This document shows, piece after piece, positions 10,401 to 22,730 of a DNA stretch of 64,000 bases. A model generated the notes under the pieces. It did not search any database, was not told where the DNA came from, and worked only from the letters and a program-made list of their open reading frames with translations. Position numbers and translations under genes: made by a program. The DNA comes from Choricystis sp. odSpoLacu1 (Eukaryota; Chlorophyta; Trebouxiophyceae), in assembly GCA_958009055.1 (NCBI GenBank), contig OY253655.1:434001-498000 (forward strand). Reading direction: 5' to 3'. Each line of letters begins with the position of its first letter. Positions within the stretch are counted from its first letter, which is position 1.

Positions 10401-13400
10401 GCGGCAAGTGGCAGAGCAACGGAGGACAGGGACGCGTCGCCGTCGGCTGCTGCTTGCAACACCTCTGCCGCCGCAGGCAGCAGCAGCGCCGCGACGACGC
10501 GGCCGACGTCAGGGGACGCACCCGTCAACGCTTCCGGAATGGCGGCTGCCACTGCGGCTGCGGCGGCTGGGCTGGCCGCGGCCAGCCCGCGAGCCGCGCG
10601 CACGGCGGACGGCGAGCGCGTCGCCGCGACCGCGCCGACCGCGGCGCGCGCGGCGCCCTCGCCCAGCCGGCGGGCGGCCCACCCAGCCCAGGGCGCGCCT
10701 AGGGCGACAAAGGCCGCCAGTAGGCGGGCGGCGGGGGCGGCGGTCGGGTCGGCGGCGAGGGCGGCGGAGGCCGCGTCGATAAGGGGACCTAGCACAGCGC
10801 GCGGCAGCGCAACGGTGTGCCGGGCGCCATCCACCACGGCGCCCGCCAGGGTGATGGCGGCGTCGACGTGTGTCGACAGCGCTGCCGTAGCGGTGTCCAG
10901 TGCAGAGTCGGCGGGCAGCCAGGGCGCGACAGCCGCCGCGGACGCCGCGGACGCGCAACTCGGCGACGCTCGAAACGCGGACAGCACTCTCTCCGCTGCG
11001 CCCGCCAGCGCGGCAGCGGGCGCGCCCGCCGCGCCAGCCGCGACCACGACGCGCGCCAACTGGGTGGCGTCGGGCGAGCGGCCGAGGGGGCCGTCGGGTG
11101 CGAGCACGATGGCAGCGGCGCCGGCCGCGACCGCGCGCGCGGCAAGGGCGATCGCCACGGGCGACGCACCCTCAACCGCAGCCGCCGCAGCCGCAGCCGC
11201 AGGCCCGCCCAGCGTGGACGCAGCTTTGGCGGCATCAGCCAGGCTGGCGGCGGCGAGAGGGGTGGTTGGTGGTGGTGGCGTCCCCTCCGCGAAGCGAGCG
11301 AGAGGTGAGGCTTCGGGCGGCAGCGCGTCGCCACCGCCCAGGGCGCGCACCAGGTCGGCCGCCCCAGCGGGCCCTACCGCGGCTATCAATCCAGCCGCCA
11401 CGTAGGCCGCGTGCGCAGCGCGGTCGGTGGGCGAGCCGCCGCCGCGCGCCGCGGCGAGCGCGCCTTTGGTGATAGCCACCGCGAGGGCGCCCCCCGGCAG
11501 GCCGGCCGCCGCCGCCGCCGCGTCTAGCGGGCGGCGAGCCACGGAGGCGGCGGCCGCGACGAGGGCGGCGAGCGAGGCAGCGGCGGTGGGGCCGCGCGGC
11601 AGGGTGTAGACCCACGCGGAGGCGGCAGCGTGCGAACAGTCGGTCGCGGCCACCAGCGACCGCACCGCTGCCCTCGCTGCCGCCTTGGCGGCGCCCCGGT
11701 CGGCCGCTCCGGTGGCGACCGTCAGCACCGGAGCCAGGGCGGCTGCTGCCGCCGCCGCGCGGGGAGGCGACGCGGCGGTGACCGCGTTCAGAGCGGCCAG
11801 GCTCGCGCGCAGCGGGGCGGGCGGCCACGCCTCGCACCCGGGCGGCAGCAGGCGGCCTGCATCGATCCTCGCGTCGGCGGCGGCTGAAGGCGCGGCACGT
11901 GCCGCCTCAGCCAGGGCGGACGCGGACGCGGCAACCAGGTGGAGGGAGGCGGTGGAGGCAGGCTCGGAGGTCGCGGCGGCCACTGCGCTCCCGTGCGCGG
12001 CAACTAACGCTTGAGCGTCGGGCAGCGCGGCGCGTGCGGCGGCGCGCGCGCGCGCAGCTGCCGCACGCCATGCTGCCGTGGTGGCCACGTCGGGCGCCGC
12101 GTCCACAGCCGCGTCCAGGGCGGCCAGCAGGGGGGCACACCCGGCCGCCGTGGCGGCAACGGTTGTTAGTGCCGCAGCACGTGCAGCACGCGCCCCCGCC
12201 TGCACCCCGCGCGACAGCGCCGCCCGGCCGAGCGGGGGGGCCAGACCGCCGGCTGCCCACAGGGCCCGCTCGCCGGAGGAGTCGGCAGGGGGGGGGCGAC
12301 CACCGCGGGCGGCGGCAGCCGGGAGCGGGGGGGGGCGGCGCGGACGCTGCTGTGCGGCCTGCGACTGCCGCCAGTGCGGCGGCGGGCAGCCACCTGGCCA
12401 CCACCCCCGCGTCAGCCGCAGCCAGGCTGCACCCGGCAAAGAAGGCGGCCGCAGCAGCGGGCGGCCGCCGGGCCGCGGTGGCGGCCACGGTCCAGTGGCC
12501 GGGCGAGTCGAGAGGGCGCAGCCGCGCCAGCGCGCGCGCCGCGCGCGCGCCGCCCGCGGCACGCCCGCCATCGTCGCACGGGGCGAGGCCTCCCGCCGGG
12601 TCGCCAGCCAGCAGGCGGGCCAGCAGGCGGGACGCGGCCGCGGCGCCGGGGTCGGAGCGGGCTGCGAGGGTGGAGAGCGCTGCCAGCGCGGCGTCGCCAA
12701 ACGGGCCGGCGGCGGCGGCGGGTGGGGGCGGTGCAGCCGCCGCCACGCGGGCCAGCGCACCCTCCACCGCGTCCACCGCGGCCGCAGCCAGGAGGGGGGG
12801 CAGGGCGTCCACCCTGTCGAGGGCGGCGCCCCACAGACCGCGCGCCGAGAGTGCGGGGGCGAGTGTCGCGCCATCAGCGCCCGCGAGCACAGCCGCCGCC
12901 ACCCTGACCACCAGGGCCGCCGTCGGCCTCCGCTCCGGGTCGGCCGCGTCCCAGGGAGGGGGGCGGACCCCGGGCTTGCGGGTGGGGGGGCGGGCCAGGG
13001 GCGCGAGGGCGGGCAGGCTCCAGTCAAAGGACGCGACGAGTGCACGCGCGGCGCTCCCCCCCGTCGCCGCGGCTGCAGCCAGCCACACCAGGGCGGGGGC
13101 GGCCCGCGCCCTCGACCCCGACGTCAGGCAGTAGTAGACCAGGCGGCGGCGGCCTCCGGTGAGAGTGGCGTCGGCGAGTGCCGCGCCGACGGTCTCCGGC
13201 GACGCTCTCGCCAGGGCGGCCGCCGCCCGCAGCAGGGCCACGGTGGTGGCTTCATGCTTGGCCGCCAGTTGGTCGTCCCACGCGGTGAGCAGGGGCTGGA
13301 CGGACGTCGACGCGTCGGCGGAGTGTGCGGCTGCCGCGACGTCGTTCAGCGCGGAGGCCAGAGCGTCGCCAGCGGGGGCGGACGACACCGCGGCCAGGGC

Positions 13401-13481
13401 GTTCTGCAGACGTGTGCCTCCACCACCCTCGTCACAGGAGCGGGGGCGCTTGGCCGGGGGGGCGGGCGTGAGGGACGGCAT
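7480..13481 (-). CDS. URB1: URB1/Npa1-like nucleolar pre-60S ribosome biogenesis protein
   Basis: Very large HEAT-like helical protein (about 2000 residues, close to the family size) expected in the nucleolus in early 60S subunit assembly. The N-terminal Npa1 region shows LVYYCLTSGSRARAAPALVW, then LVASFDWSLPALAPL. The C-terminal region shows SYHPAAADPAWLVPF, FAADAAFVVCAPHSSPYAA and DVPLLKCL, matching the URB1 C-terminal signature. The coding frame changes twice on the minus strand: near the G9 run at 12327-12335 (or 12288-12296) and at the G16 run at 9752-9767. Both need one base removed from the run to restore frame. The middle is extremely alanine-rich. No introns are needed. The gene is read here as intact, with sequence errors. 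Confidence 0.75.
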
Positions 13482-13825
13482 GTGTGGCGTTTTTTGTTTC
13501 GATGTGCCGGTCTCTTTGCAGTCGGGGCGTGTGCCTAGACCCGCCGTGGGAGAGGCATGGTGTGCAGGTGGTACACGGGATCGGTGTGCAAGGCACAGAG
13601 AGAGAGGGGGCCGGCACGCAAAGAGACAAGGCCTCCGATTGTGTGACGGCTAGCTCGGCAAAAAGCAAGCACGCTTGCTTTTTCGACGTCTCTCTCACCA
13701 GCCGCGCCGACCCTCCCAGCCCGCCCACCATTCAAAACGACGCAGTGCCCACCGTCGCCAGGCAGACGTGTGCGTGTGAACATGTGTGTGTACCTTTGTC
13801 ACACAAAAAAATGAAAAAAAACGCC
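13482..13825. other. spacer with small perfect hairpin
   Basis: This 344-nt spacer holds the URB1 promoter and the 3' end of the methyltransferase gene (both minus strand). A perfect inverted repeat, AAAAGCAAGC / GCTTGCTTTT with a 2-nt loop, lies at 13662-13683. Nothing else is recognised. Confidence 0.4.
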
Positions 13826-15258
13826 TCACGCACCCCGCACCCCGTCGGCCGCCCCCTCCCCACCCCCGCCCGCCGGCTTCTCCCACGCGTAGTGGCACAC
13901 GTACCACGTGTTGCCCCCATTGTAGGCAAACAGCTCGGAGCACGCCATGTAGAAGATGCGCCACCTCTGCCCCCACGCGCGCGCGGGGGCGCCCTCGCCA
14001 TACGCCCCCGCCATCACCCTCTTGACGCGCGCCCCAGCCGCATCCTGCCGCGCCAGCCAGGCCTCCAGGGTGCGCGAGTAGTGGGTGCCGTTGACCGCCC
14101 ACTGGCCGACCAGGGCCAGGCCCGCGGGGGTGCACCGGGGGAGGAGATCGGCCGACGGCATCGTGCCCCCCGTGAAAAAGTGGCGCGCCATCCAGTCCGC
14201 GGGGCCGGCCGCCTCAAAGTGGTACGGCATGGTGGCGTGCGCAAACACGTGCACAAAGAGGCGGCCGGACGGCTTGAGGGCGGCCTCGATGCGGGTCATG
14301 AGAGTGCGGTAATTCTGTTGGACACGGGGGTGGGTGGGTGGGTGGGGTCGGTTGACACATACACAAAAAAACACCACCACCCGCCCTCTCCACCACTCCC
14401 ACACACACACAACCACACACACCACACACTCCCTCTCCTACCTTCATGTGCTCAAACATCTCCACCGACACCACCCTGTCAAACGCGCCCGCTGGCGGCA
14501 CAAACGTGGCAGCATCCGCCGTGACCACAGTCAGATTGGTCAACCCTTGCGCCTTGGCCACGCCATCAATGTAGGCTTTCTGGGTGCGCGAGTTGGAGAC
14601 CGCGGTGACGCGGGAGCGGGGGTAGCGGGCCGCGATGTAGAGACATAATGAACCCCACCCGCAGCCCAGCTCCAGGACATCCTGGCCGTCGGCCAGGGCC
14701 GCCCTTTCCGCGGTGAGAGTCAGCATGGCTGTCTCTGCTTCTTCCAGGGTGGTGGTGGGAGACTCATACAGCGCGCACGAGTATTTGAGCCTCGGGCCGA
14801 GGACAGCTGTAAAATAGTCGGTCGGCACTTCGTAGTGTTGCTCATTGGCGGCGGCTTGTTGCACGGCGACGGGGCCGGCCAGGAGGGAGTCGATGAAGGC
14901 CTGGGTGCGGGCGGCCGCGGTTTCGACGTCGACGTGGGCCTGGGGGGGGGGGGAGCGTGGGGGGAGCGCCACGCCGCGCGTTGAGTTTGCACGCATCGGT
15001 GTCGTTTCTCACGCCCCCGCGCATCGATCCAGCCCCCCTTTTCCCCTGTCTCTCCCTCTCATCACTCACCTCTGCGTCCCGCCCCGCCAGCAGGGCCCGG
15101 ATGCCGGCCCGCACCGCAAAATCAGGAACAACGTCCGAGTCGGTCGCGGCGACGAGCGCGGAGGTGGCTGCCTCGCTCGCTGCCGCCGCCGCGTCCTTGA
15201 TGCGGGATGGCAGCATGGAGGCCGCGGCGGAGGCCAGTTTGGAGGCGAGGGCGGCCAT
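13826..15258 (-). CDS. SAM-dependent methyltransferase, cyclopropane-fatty-acid synthase / coclaurine N-methyltransferase family
   Basis: Three exons (15258-15070, 14939-14442, 14314-13826) give a clean 391-residue protein. The SAM-binding motif I is VLELGCGWGSLCLYIA, followed by VTAVSNSRTQ and the conserved VEMFEHMK. Upstream is the family block HYEVPTDYFTAVLGPRLKYS, and downstream the FVHVFAH and HYSRTLEAWL segments. Bacterial members modify unsaturated fatty acyl chains of phospholipids; plant and algal members include N-methyltransferases. The substrate cannot be read from sequence. The N-terminal 60 residues are alanine-rich and helical, with no clear targeting peptide. It is divergent from LepA with only 95 nt between the ATGs. 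Confidence 0.85.
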
Positions 15259-15353
15259 GGTTTTGTGGATGCTTTGAAAAAAGAAAACGGAAATGTGTGC
15301 GCACACTAATTCAGTTTTTTTTCTAGCCAGCGCCCGCCCGCCCCACACTCTGC

Positions 15354-17491
15354 ATGAGGGCCCTGCTCGCCGCCCGCAGCCTGCGGCGACGATGGCAAGC
15401 TGTGGACGCGTTGGCCTGGTCACGCGCTGCGTCCACCACCCCTGGCGACTGGACGCCGCCGCCCCCCCCCCGACCCCACCGCCTTCCCACCCCCGTCCGT
15501 GCGCACCTTTGCCCTGGTCGCCCACGTGGACCACGGCAAGTCCACCCTGGCCGACCGCATCCTGGAGGCGGCTGGCGTGCTGCCGGGCGGGGGGCGGGCT
15601 CAGTACCTGGACCGGTTGCCTGTTGAGCGCGAGCGCGGGATCACGGTCAAGACGCAGTGCGCCTCGTTTGTGTGGCCGCCACAGAGAGTGGATGGTGGTG
15701 GTGGAAGTCCCACCCCTCCTGCCACCCTCATCAACCTGATGGACACGCCAGGGCACGTCGATTTTGCGTATGAGGCAGACCGAGCGCTCGCGGCATGCGG
15801 AGGCGCCGCCCTGCTGGTGGATGCAGCCCAGGGTGTGCAGGCGAGGACGGTGGCCTCGTTTCGGGTGGGTTTGTTGGGTGTGTGCGTGTGAGTTTTGGGG
15901 GGGAGGGCTGCAGGCGAGGGGTTCAAACGTCGGGTGGTCAACCACCCCCCACCCCACAGGCCGCCACCCGCCTCGGCCTCACCCTCGTCCCCGTCCTCAC
16001 CAAGATCGATGCACCCGCCGCCGACCCGGCCGCCGCCATCGACCAGCTGGCCTCCCTGTGGCGGGGTGGTGGGTTGGGGGGCCTGGATCCGGAGAGCGTC
16101 GTGCGCACGTCGGGGCGCACCGGGGCGGGCGCCTCGTCCCTCCTCGACGCGCTCATCACCCGCCTGCCCCCGCCTCCCACCCCCCCCCCCCGACGCCCCG
16201 CTGCGCGCCCTTGTGGTGGACGCCCACTCCGACGATTTCAGGGGGGTCGTCCTGCTGGTGACCGTCGTGGACGGCGTGCTGCGGAGGGGGGGGGCGCGTG
16301 TCCTTCTGCGCTCGGGGGGGCGGCACCTTCCCCGTCGCCGCCGTCGGCCTCCACTCCCCCGAACCCGTGCCCGTGGCCGAGCTGGGCCCGGGGCACGTGG
16401 GCTGGGTCGTGTGCGGCGGCCTGAAGGACGTGGCGTCGGTGCGAGTCGGGGAGACACTGCATGCTGCTGGCGCCGCAAAACCCACTGCACCCCCCGCCCC
16501 TGCCCCGTCCCCCCTGCCCGGCTTCCGCCCCGCCAAGCCCATGGTGTGGGCGTCCGTCTTCCCGCTGGACGCGTCTGACCACCCCGCCCTGGCGGCCGCG
16601 ATTGGGAGGCTGACCCTGAACGACGCGTCGGTCGCGCTCGCCCCCACAGCCTCCGCCGCCCTGGGCGCCGGCTTCCGCCTCGGCTTCCTGGGCGCCCTGC
16701 ACGGCGAAGTCTTCCTGCAGCGCCTGCACCAGGAGCACGGCGCCGACGTGCTGGCCACGCCGCCGACGGTGCCTTACAGGGTGTTGCCACGCGGGAGTGA
16801 AAAGAGTGACGACGCGACCAACCTCCCCCCCCCGATCACTTCCGCCTCCGACTTTCCCAAGACCCTGCCCCGCGGCGCCCGCGTGCTGGAGCCCGTGGTG
16901 ACGGCCAGCATCCTGGTGCCGTCCGACCGGGTGGGCGCCGCGATGGAGGCCGCCTCCCGCGCGCGCGGCGGGTTGTTGGACCACGCGTCCGTCGGCACCC
17001 GCACCTCCCGCCTCACCTACACCCTGCCCCTGGCCGAGCTGGGGGCCGGTTTTGCGCCGGTTCTGCTGGCTGCGACCGCGGGCACTGCATCGCTGGACTA
17101 TGAGGATGGAGGGGAGGAAGCAGAGTGTGACGTCGTGCGCCTGGACCTAGCCCTCAACGGCGCCCCCGTCGACGCGCTGGCCCGCATCGTGCCCCGGGCT
17201 CGAGCCGCGGCCGAGGGGCGGGCCCTGGTGTCCAAGGCGGCGGGCCTGCTGGATGCTCAACTGTTTGAGGTCGCGGTGCAAGCGATTGCGGACGGCCGCC
17301 CGATCGCGCGCGCCACCGTCAAAGCGAGGCGCCGCGACGTCACAGCCAAGTGTTATGGGGGCGATGTGTCCCGCAAGAAGAAGCTGCTGAAGAAGCAGAA
17401 GGAGGGGAAAGCCAGGATGAAGGCGTTGGCGACGTCGAGCGGGAGCGTGAATGTTCCGATCTCCGCGTTTCGGGAGCTGGTGAGCGGGTAA
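15354..17491 (+). CDS. organellar LepA/EF4 (GUF1) translation GTPase, frame broken at homopolymers
   Basis: Ribosome back-translocase-type GTPase of plastid or mitochondrion. G-motifs: [14 protein letters not shown] (G1), ERGITVKTQ (G2), MDTPGHVDF (G3), VLTKIDAP (G4). Later come [14 protein letters not shown], the [20 protein letters not shown] block and the LepA-specific C-terminus ([20 protein letters not shown], ending NVPISAF). An arginine-rich leader ([13 protein letters not shown]) suggests organelle import; mitochondrial or plastid is open. One intron, 15865-15959. The frame changes at C10 (15462-15471), C12 (16180-16191) and at G9 or G7 (16286-16320). Each needs one base less. With those corrected, the protein is complete and of normal length. 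Confidence 0.82.
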
Positions 17492-17602
17492 GAGAGGGAG
17501 TGGGTGAACAGACAGAGCTGCGATTATTCGAGGTGTTTCTTTTTTGAATTGAGAGAAAGTGTTCTTAACAAGGAAAAAAAAAAACACGAAAACCACCCAC
17601 CC

Positions 17603-18410
17603 TCAATACATCCGCTTGACCTGCTCCGTCGGCTCCTCCGGCCTCGCGTCAGCCCTCAGCCGCCGGGCCGCCTTCAGCGCAGGCCCCAGCACAAACGTCT
17701 TTTTGAACCAGGAGGCAGCCTGCACCTCGACGGTGCGAATCTGGGGCACCAGCGACCGCACATTGCGCGCGGGCAGCCAGTCCATGAGGCCATGCCCCCA
17801 CACCAGCGTGTTCTCATCGATGATGCCGTGGATCCAGGCATCCCGCATGATGGGCAGGGTGCAGGGGCCGCGCGGCACGTTGAGGCGGTCGCGGTAGTAC
17901 CTGTGAGTGTGTGTGGGGAGGGAGGAAAAGAGGTCGGGTGGCGGTGTCACCCTCTCGAGCTCTCCTCTCTCCCTGGCCGGCTGCAGCACCTCTTCTTCCT
18001 CCTCCTGCCCCATAAACACGCATTCTAGTCCCACAAGGCCAGTGGGGACGGTGGCACCACGAGCGCACGCGTGGACGGGGGGCGCGGGCACACACGCCTG
18101 TTTTTGACGGCTCGCGACCGCCCATTTGCCGTTCCCTCCTCCCCCGCCACACCCCTCCCAAACCCAAGACTCACCACACGTTGTGTGCCGTCATGTTGCG
18201 AGCATACTGAAACACGTGCCTGTCGCTGTCGCTCAGCTTGGGGCGGCGCCCCGCGCGCGGCGGCCGCGGCACGAGCGGCGGCGCAACTTGCGCCTTGTAG
18301 GGGGACGACTCCGTCTGGTCCTTTTCCCACGCGTCGTCGACGACGACGTCGACGTCGGTGCCGCGGCGGCAGTCGCCGCCGCCGCGGCCGAGGAAGGAAA
18401 AGAGGCCCAT
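17603..18410 (-). CDS. GYF-like domain protein (possibly Tic56-related)
   Basis: Two exons (18410-18175, 17900-17603) make a 177-residue protein. The splice rebuilds the codon for tryptophan in VWYYRDRLNVPRGPCTLPIM, followed by DENTLVWGHGLMDWLPARNV. This is the pattern of a GYF_2-type domain (W-Y-Y, G-P, W-G, W-x-P). In plants such a domain occurs in the plastid inner-envelope import protein Tic56; the short size and context allow only a tentative link. The N-terminus (MGLFSFLGRGGG) is small and not a classical transit peptide. Divergent from the DUF2854 gene (109 nt apart). Confidence 0.6.
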
Positions 18411-18519
18411 CGGCTGTTTTTCTCGTGGTTTCGACGCAAAACGCTCGACGTCGGTGTGAGCAAAACCGCGTTTCTTTTTTCTTTTTTCGTCCCCGCCTTC
18501 CCACCACACAACTCAACCA

Positions 18520-19567
18520 ATGCACACCGCCCGCCTGTCCTCCAGTCGCTGTGCGCTGGGCGTGCGCCGCGTCGCGCCGGCGGCGCCCCTGCCCGCTCGG
18601 CGGGCCGCGCCGACGCGCCGCGTGCCGTTTTTGGCGAGGTGCGATTGGTGGGAGCGTGTGGGCAGTGGAGTTGGCGGCGCGGGACCACAAACTTGGCCGC
18701 ACGTGGTCGACGTTAGCATGCACCTGTTTATGCTGCGGGGTGTGGTGGTTGGGCACGCACGCGAGGTGTCAAAGGCTGAACAACGCACGCACCCACCTCA
18801 GAACGCGCCACGCGCCCCCACCCCCCACCCAACCACACAGCCCTCCCTCCCACCCCACCACCGCCGCCCGCGCCACCCCCACCGCGGACGGCACCCCCCT
18901 CGCCCCTTCGGAAGGCTTCCGCATCGAACGCGTGTCCTTTGGGTCGATCTTGACCCCTGTGGGCGTGTTTTTGCTGTCCTACGGGTTCGGCGCCTTTTTC
19001 GGCCTCCTCCCCGGCGCCGACGTGTCCCCCATCATGCTCGTCTACGGCTTCCCCATGAGCCTGCTGGGCTTTGCGCTGTACTATGCTCAACTGGCGCCCG
19101 TGCCCTGTGTCACGACGGAGGGAGCGGCGGCTGTGCGGGAGGCTGAAGCGACTGACATCCAAAAACAGGTGCGCGACGACGTCACGCGCTTCCGCTACGG
19201 CGATGAGCAACACCTGGAGGAGGCTCTCAACCGCATCTTCCAGTTTGGGAGGTCGACGGGCATTCCCAGGCGGGCGGCCCCCACCCTGGTCGGTGTGCGG
19301 GAAGAGTTGACGGGGGACAAGAGGGCGTACACGCTCGTGCTCGAGTTTTCGAACGCGAAAGAAATGCCGGCCGACGCGTGGACGTCCCGCCTAGCCAAGA
19401 TCGAGTCCTTCTTTGGGCCGGGGGTGGTGGCGTCCCTCATCCCCACCGAGCGTGGCGTGGATGTGGCGCTGGCGGTGGATGGGAGTGGGGCGGGCAAGGG
19501 CGGCGCGGTGCAAAAGGACGTGCTGATGCCGCTGGTGCCGGGGGCGCCGGCGCGGCGGCAGGACTAG
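18520..19567 (+). CDS. DUF2854 family plastid/cyanobacterial-type membrane protein
   Basis: A first exon (18520-18638) encodes an arginine/alanine-rich transit-like peptide. Exon 2 (18841-19567) has two adjacent hydrophobic segments (LTPVGVFLLSYGFGAFFGLL and IMLVYGFPMSLLGFALYYAQ), then the DUF2854 soluble part: EATDIQKQVRDDVTRFRYGD, HLEEALNRIF and IESFFGPGVVASLIP. The family occurs in cyanobacteria and plants, so a thylakoid or envelope location is likely. The molecular role is unknown. 281 residues, splice phase exact. Confidence 0.8.
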
Positions 19568-20112
19568 AGGGAGAGGAGGACTGATTGATTGATTTTTTGA
19601 TTTTTTTTTCTTTCTAAAGACTCTGTTATGAAAAAGCAACACCACACACGCAGGAAGACACGCGCCCAGGCGGGCGGTGGGTGGGTGACAACGAGGAACA
19701 TTCGCGAGCGTGTGCCCTGCCTCTCACTTCCACACCCCCATTTCTTTTTGCCCCGCGCCCGCCTGCTCACACGCGCCTGCGCCAAACCAACCAACGAGGT
19801 ACGCTTCATCACTGAGCAGCTTTCTCGCTCCTCCAGCACGCGTGCTTGTGGGTGGGGGCGTGGGTTGCGGGGCTGCAGTGCGGCGACGAGCGGCGGCCGC
19901 CCGACGCGGGACCGTCCCCTGCGCCGACCACTGCACGCGCCTGTGCGTGCCCATCCAGCGTGGAGTGCTGTTTGTGTGTGTTCCCATTTCACGTTTCGTG
20001 GGCGGTGGTGAAGCGGAGAGGCCCGCGGGGCGCGTGCACGCCCCCCCCCCCCCGCTCATTCGTTGCCGACACGTAGCCCCGCTCCTTTGCCCACACAGAA
20101 CCCACCCCCACC
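19568..20112. other. spacer upstream of ZIP gene
   Basis: A 545-nt spacer between two plus-strand genes. A T-rich stretch just after 19590 is the likely 3' UTR of the DUF2854 gene. The last bases (CCCACACAG before AACCCACC) look like a splice acceptor, so a 5'-UTR intron of the ZIP gene is possible. A C13-14 run lies near 20041-20053. No supportable coding frame. Confidence 0.35.
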
Positions 20113-21346
20113 ATGGCTCCCGCCCACGACCACGACCCCGTCGCCCTGGCCGCCCGCTGCGCTGCGGAGGCTGCTTCCGACCCCGCGACGGCAGCGCTTT
20201 CTCTTCGTGTCGCCGCGGTCTTCATTGTCGCCGCGGCGTCCGCCATCGGCGTCTTCTTCCCTCTCGCCCTCTCCCGGTCCCGCCCCTTTGCGAGGGGGCG
20301 GGCCTCCTTCTTCGTGCTGAAAGCGTTTGGGGCGGGCGTGATCCTGGCCACAGGGTTGGTCCACATAATGCCTGCCTCTCTGGAGGCGCTGGACAACGAG
20401 TGCGCCCAGTGGCCGGGGGACGAGTTCCCCTGGACGGGGGTCATCATGACGGCGACCATGATTGCTGTGTTAGCGGTGGAGCACGCCATTTCGTCTGCTG
20501 TGGAAGCGAGAATGCACAAGCGCCTGCGCTCGCTCGCGCGCGGGGGGGGGCGGCGCCACCACGCCGCCCGCCAAGCTGGCCACCCACGAGCTCGGCCACA
20601 CACCGTTGACCAAGGGCAATGGGGCTGCTGCGGCCGACCCGGAAGCCGGCCACCGCCACCGCCCCACCCCTGCCTCCCCGCACACCGACGCGTGCTGCCC
20701 CCCCTCCCCCGTCGCCCGCGACGGCGTCGCGTGCGCCGCGTCCGACCTGTCCCTGGCCGTCGTGCACGGTGTCGGCCCCGCCCACGGCCACGGCCACACC
20801 CACCAACACAGCAGCACCGGGGATGAAGACACGGACACCGCCGCCCTCACCCCCTGCCCCACCGCCGTCCGCCACAAAGCGCTGGCCCAAGTCCTGGAAC
20901 TCGGCATCGGCCTCCACTCTGTGTTGATCGGCATTGCTCTCGGCGTCGCCCGGGACGCAGGCTCCGCGCGCGCGCTTCTGATCGCCATCTCGTTCCACCA
21001 AGCGTTTGAGGGGGTCGCCCTGGGCGGCTGCCTCATTGAAGCCGAGTACTCCACCCCTGCGTACACCGCCATGGCGGCCGCGTACTCCATGACTACACCC
21101 GTGGGTGTGGCCATTGGGATTGGGATTCGGACGGCGTACAATCCTTCATCCTCCACCGCGCTTGGTGTCACCGGCGCCTTTGACGCGGTCGCCGCAGGCA
21201 TCCTCGTCTACATGGCCCTCGTCGACCTGGTGGCCGTCGACTTCATGTCGGCTCGCTTCAGGGCGGACGGCAAGCTGCAGGCGGCGGGGTATGGGGGGCT
21301 GGTCGTTGGGGCGGCCACCATGACGGTGCTCGCGCTGTGGGCGTGA
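20113..21346 (+). CDS. ZIP family metal transporter
   Basis: Predicted eight-span importer of zinc, iron or related divalent ions in the plasma membrane or an organelle membrane. Membrane segments include LRVAAVFIVAAASAIGVFFP and KAFGAGVILATGLVHIMPAS. The conserved metal-site helices are LHSVLIGIALGVA (TM4) and ISFHQAFEGVALGG (TM5). Between TM3 and TM4 is a histidine-rich cytosolic loop (HGHGHTHQH). The frame changes inside this loop at the G9 run 20542-20550 and is restored by removing one base. The N-terminus has no cleavable signal. A TGTAA motif is at 21703-21707. Confidence 0.86.
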
Positions 21347-21751
21347 GAGAGATGATGACGGATCGATTCGACCTTTTTTTCCTGCTTTCCTCCTTTTCTT
21401 TCCTTTGGAGGCACACACACACAACAACACACAAACACCGTTGCAGAGTCTTCGAGCGCGGGCGAGCCTCGGGGCTGGCCATGCAGCGGTGCCTTTTTTC
21501 TTTTTCCTTTGGAGAGAGTGAGCGAACACACACCCTCACACACAACACACACCACGCTGCCGACACCCGCTGCCCTGCCCCCTCTTGCTTTCCCAGCCCA
21601 CGCGCACTCCGGCTTTGCTGTGTGTGTTGCGCGTGGGCTGGGGCGAGAGGGGCGGGGAGTGGGGGGTTGTGCGCGGGTTGGAAAAGCCTCATCGTTTGCT
21701 GTTGTAAAAAACAAATCACATTCGTTTTTGGCCAAGGTCCTTTTGTACCTC
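21347..21751. other. convergent 3' spacer (ZIP / 2H gene)
   Basis: A 405-nt stretch between two facing stop codons, rich in T tracts and CA repeats. It should contain both 3' UTRs; TGTAA at 21703 may serve the plus-strand gene. Nothing else seen. Confidence 0.35.
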
Positions 21752-22730
21752 TCACCCACCCCCCCACACACAATCCACCCTGGGCCCCGCCACCGTGGCA
21801 AACGTCTCCTCACACACGTGTGAGACGGCGCGCGGCGTGCACTCGACACCCGCGGCTGCTGCCGACGCGGGCGCGACTGCGTTCGCGACGGCCAGCACGT
21901 CCGCCGCCGTCAACGGCGTCAGCACGCGCCCCAGCGTCACGTGCATGATGGCGGGCTGCCGCACGCCGCACCCCGGGAAGGTGGTTGCTGCCGCAGCGCG
22001 CAGGGCAGCAACTCTGCCATCGCCTCCCGCCTCGGTCAACAGCAGCAGCAGGGCGCCCGACCGAGCTAGAGCGATCGAGTGACCGACAAGGGTCGGGGGC
22101 GCGTGAGCGGCCGCCAGCGCGCGCGCGGCCTCGATCTCGGCGTCCACCGCGCCCGGAGGGGGAGGCCCCGGCGGAGGCGCCGCCGCCCGCGCCGAGCCAT
22201 CGGCATTGGTAACCAGTGGCGTCGGGCACAGCGCCTGCGGGTGGGACGTCTGAAACACGGTCATGTGGCGCCCGCGCAGCGCAGACGCGTGCACGATCGC
22301 CCCCCGCGGCAGGGACGCTTTCGCCGCCGTCATCGCAGCGTCGCACGCGGCATGCAGGGCGTCAGCCCCGGGACTACCCTCCAGAAAGAACACCAGCAGG
22401 CGGACTGCAGCAGGCGCGAGGGGCGGCGTGAACGCGGTGTACGACAGAGGGAGAGGCGTGGATGACGCTCGATCGATTTCATAATACGGCGCCGTCGCCG
22501 CCACGGCGGCTGCATCCAGGCCTTGCCCCACCGCGTCGGCGGCCATGGACGTGTACAGGGTGGCGAGGCGGGAGGCATCAGCCTGAGTGGGTGGGAAAAA
22601 CGGATGGAGGTTGTTCGCGCCGTCAAAAACCAGCCGGCGGTTGGCGCACCACAAGCACTGCAAGTGCACGCACCTGAGCCTCCAGGCTCACGCCGACGCG
22701 CGCCTTGAGGTGGGGAGGCGGGGACGCCAT
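21752..22730 (-). CDS. 2H-phosphoesterase-like protein
   Basis: Exon 1 (22730-22674, 19 codons) and exon 2 (22582-21752) give 295 residues. Two H-x-T motifs stand out: GRHMTVFQTSHPQ and, roughly 110 residues later, IMHVTLGRVLTPL. Each is placed before or on a predicted strand, as in the 2H phosphoesterase superfamily (2'-5' RNA ligase/cyclic phosphodiesterase-type enzymes). Between them, HAPPTLVGHSIALARSGALL is hydrophobic. The substrate is unknown and the call rests on the motifs only. The start is 72 bp from the GST-like gene's start on the other strand. Confidence 0.5.

Noticed and set aside
15354..17491. LepA as a pseudogene because of three frame changes
   Set aside because: All GTPase and LepA motifs are intact and each shift lies on a homopolymer with the same +1 direction, so sequence error is simpler.
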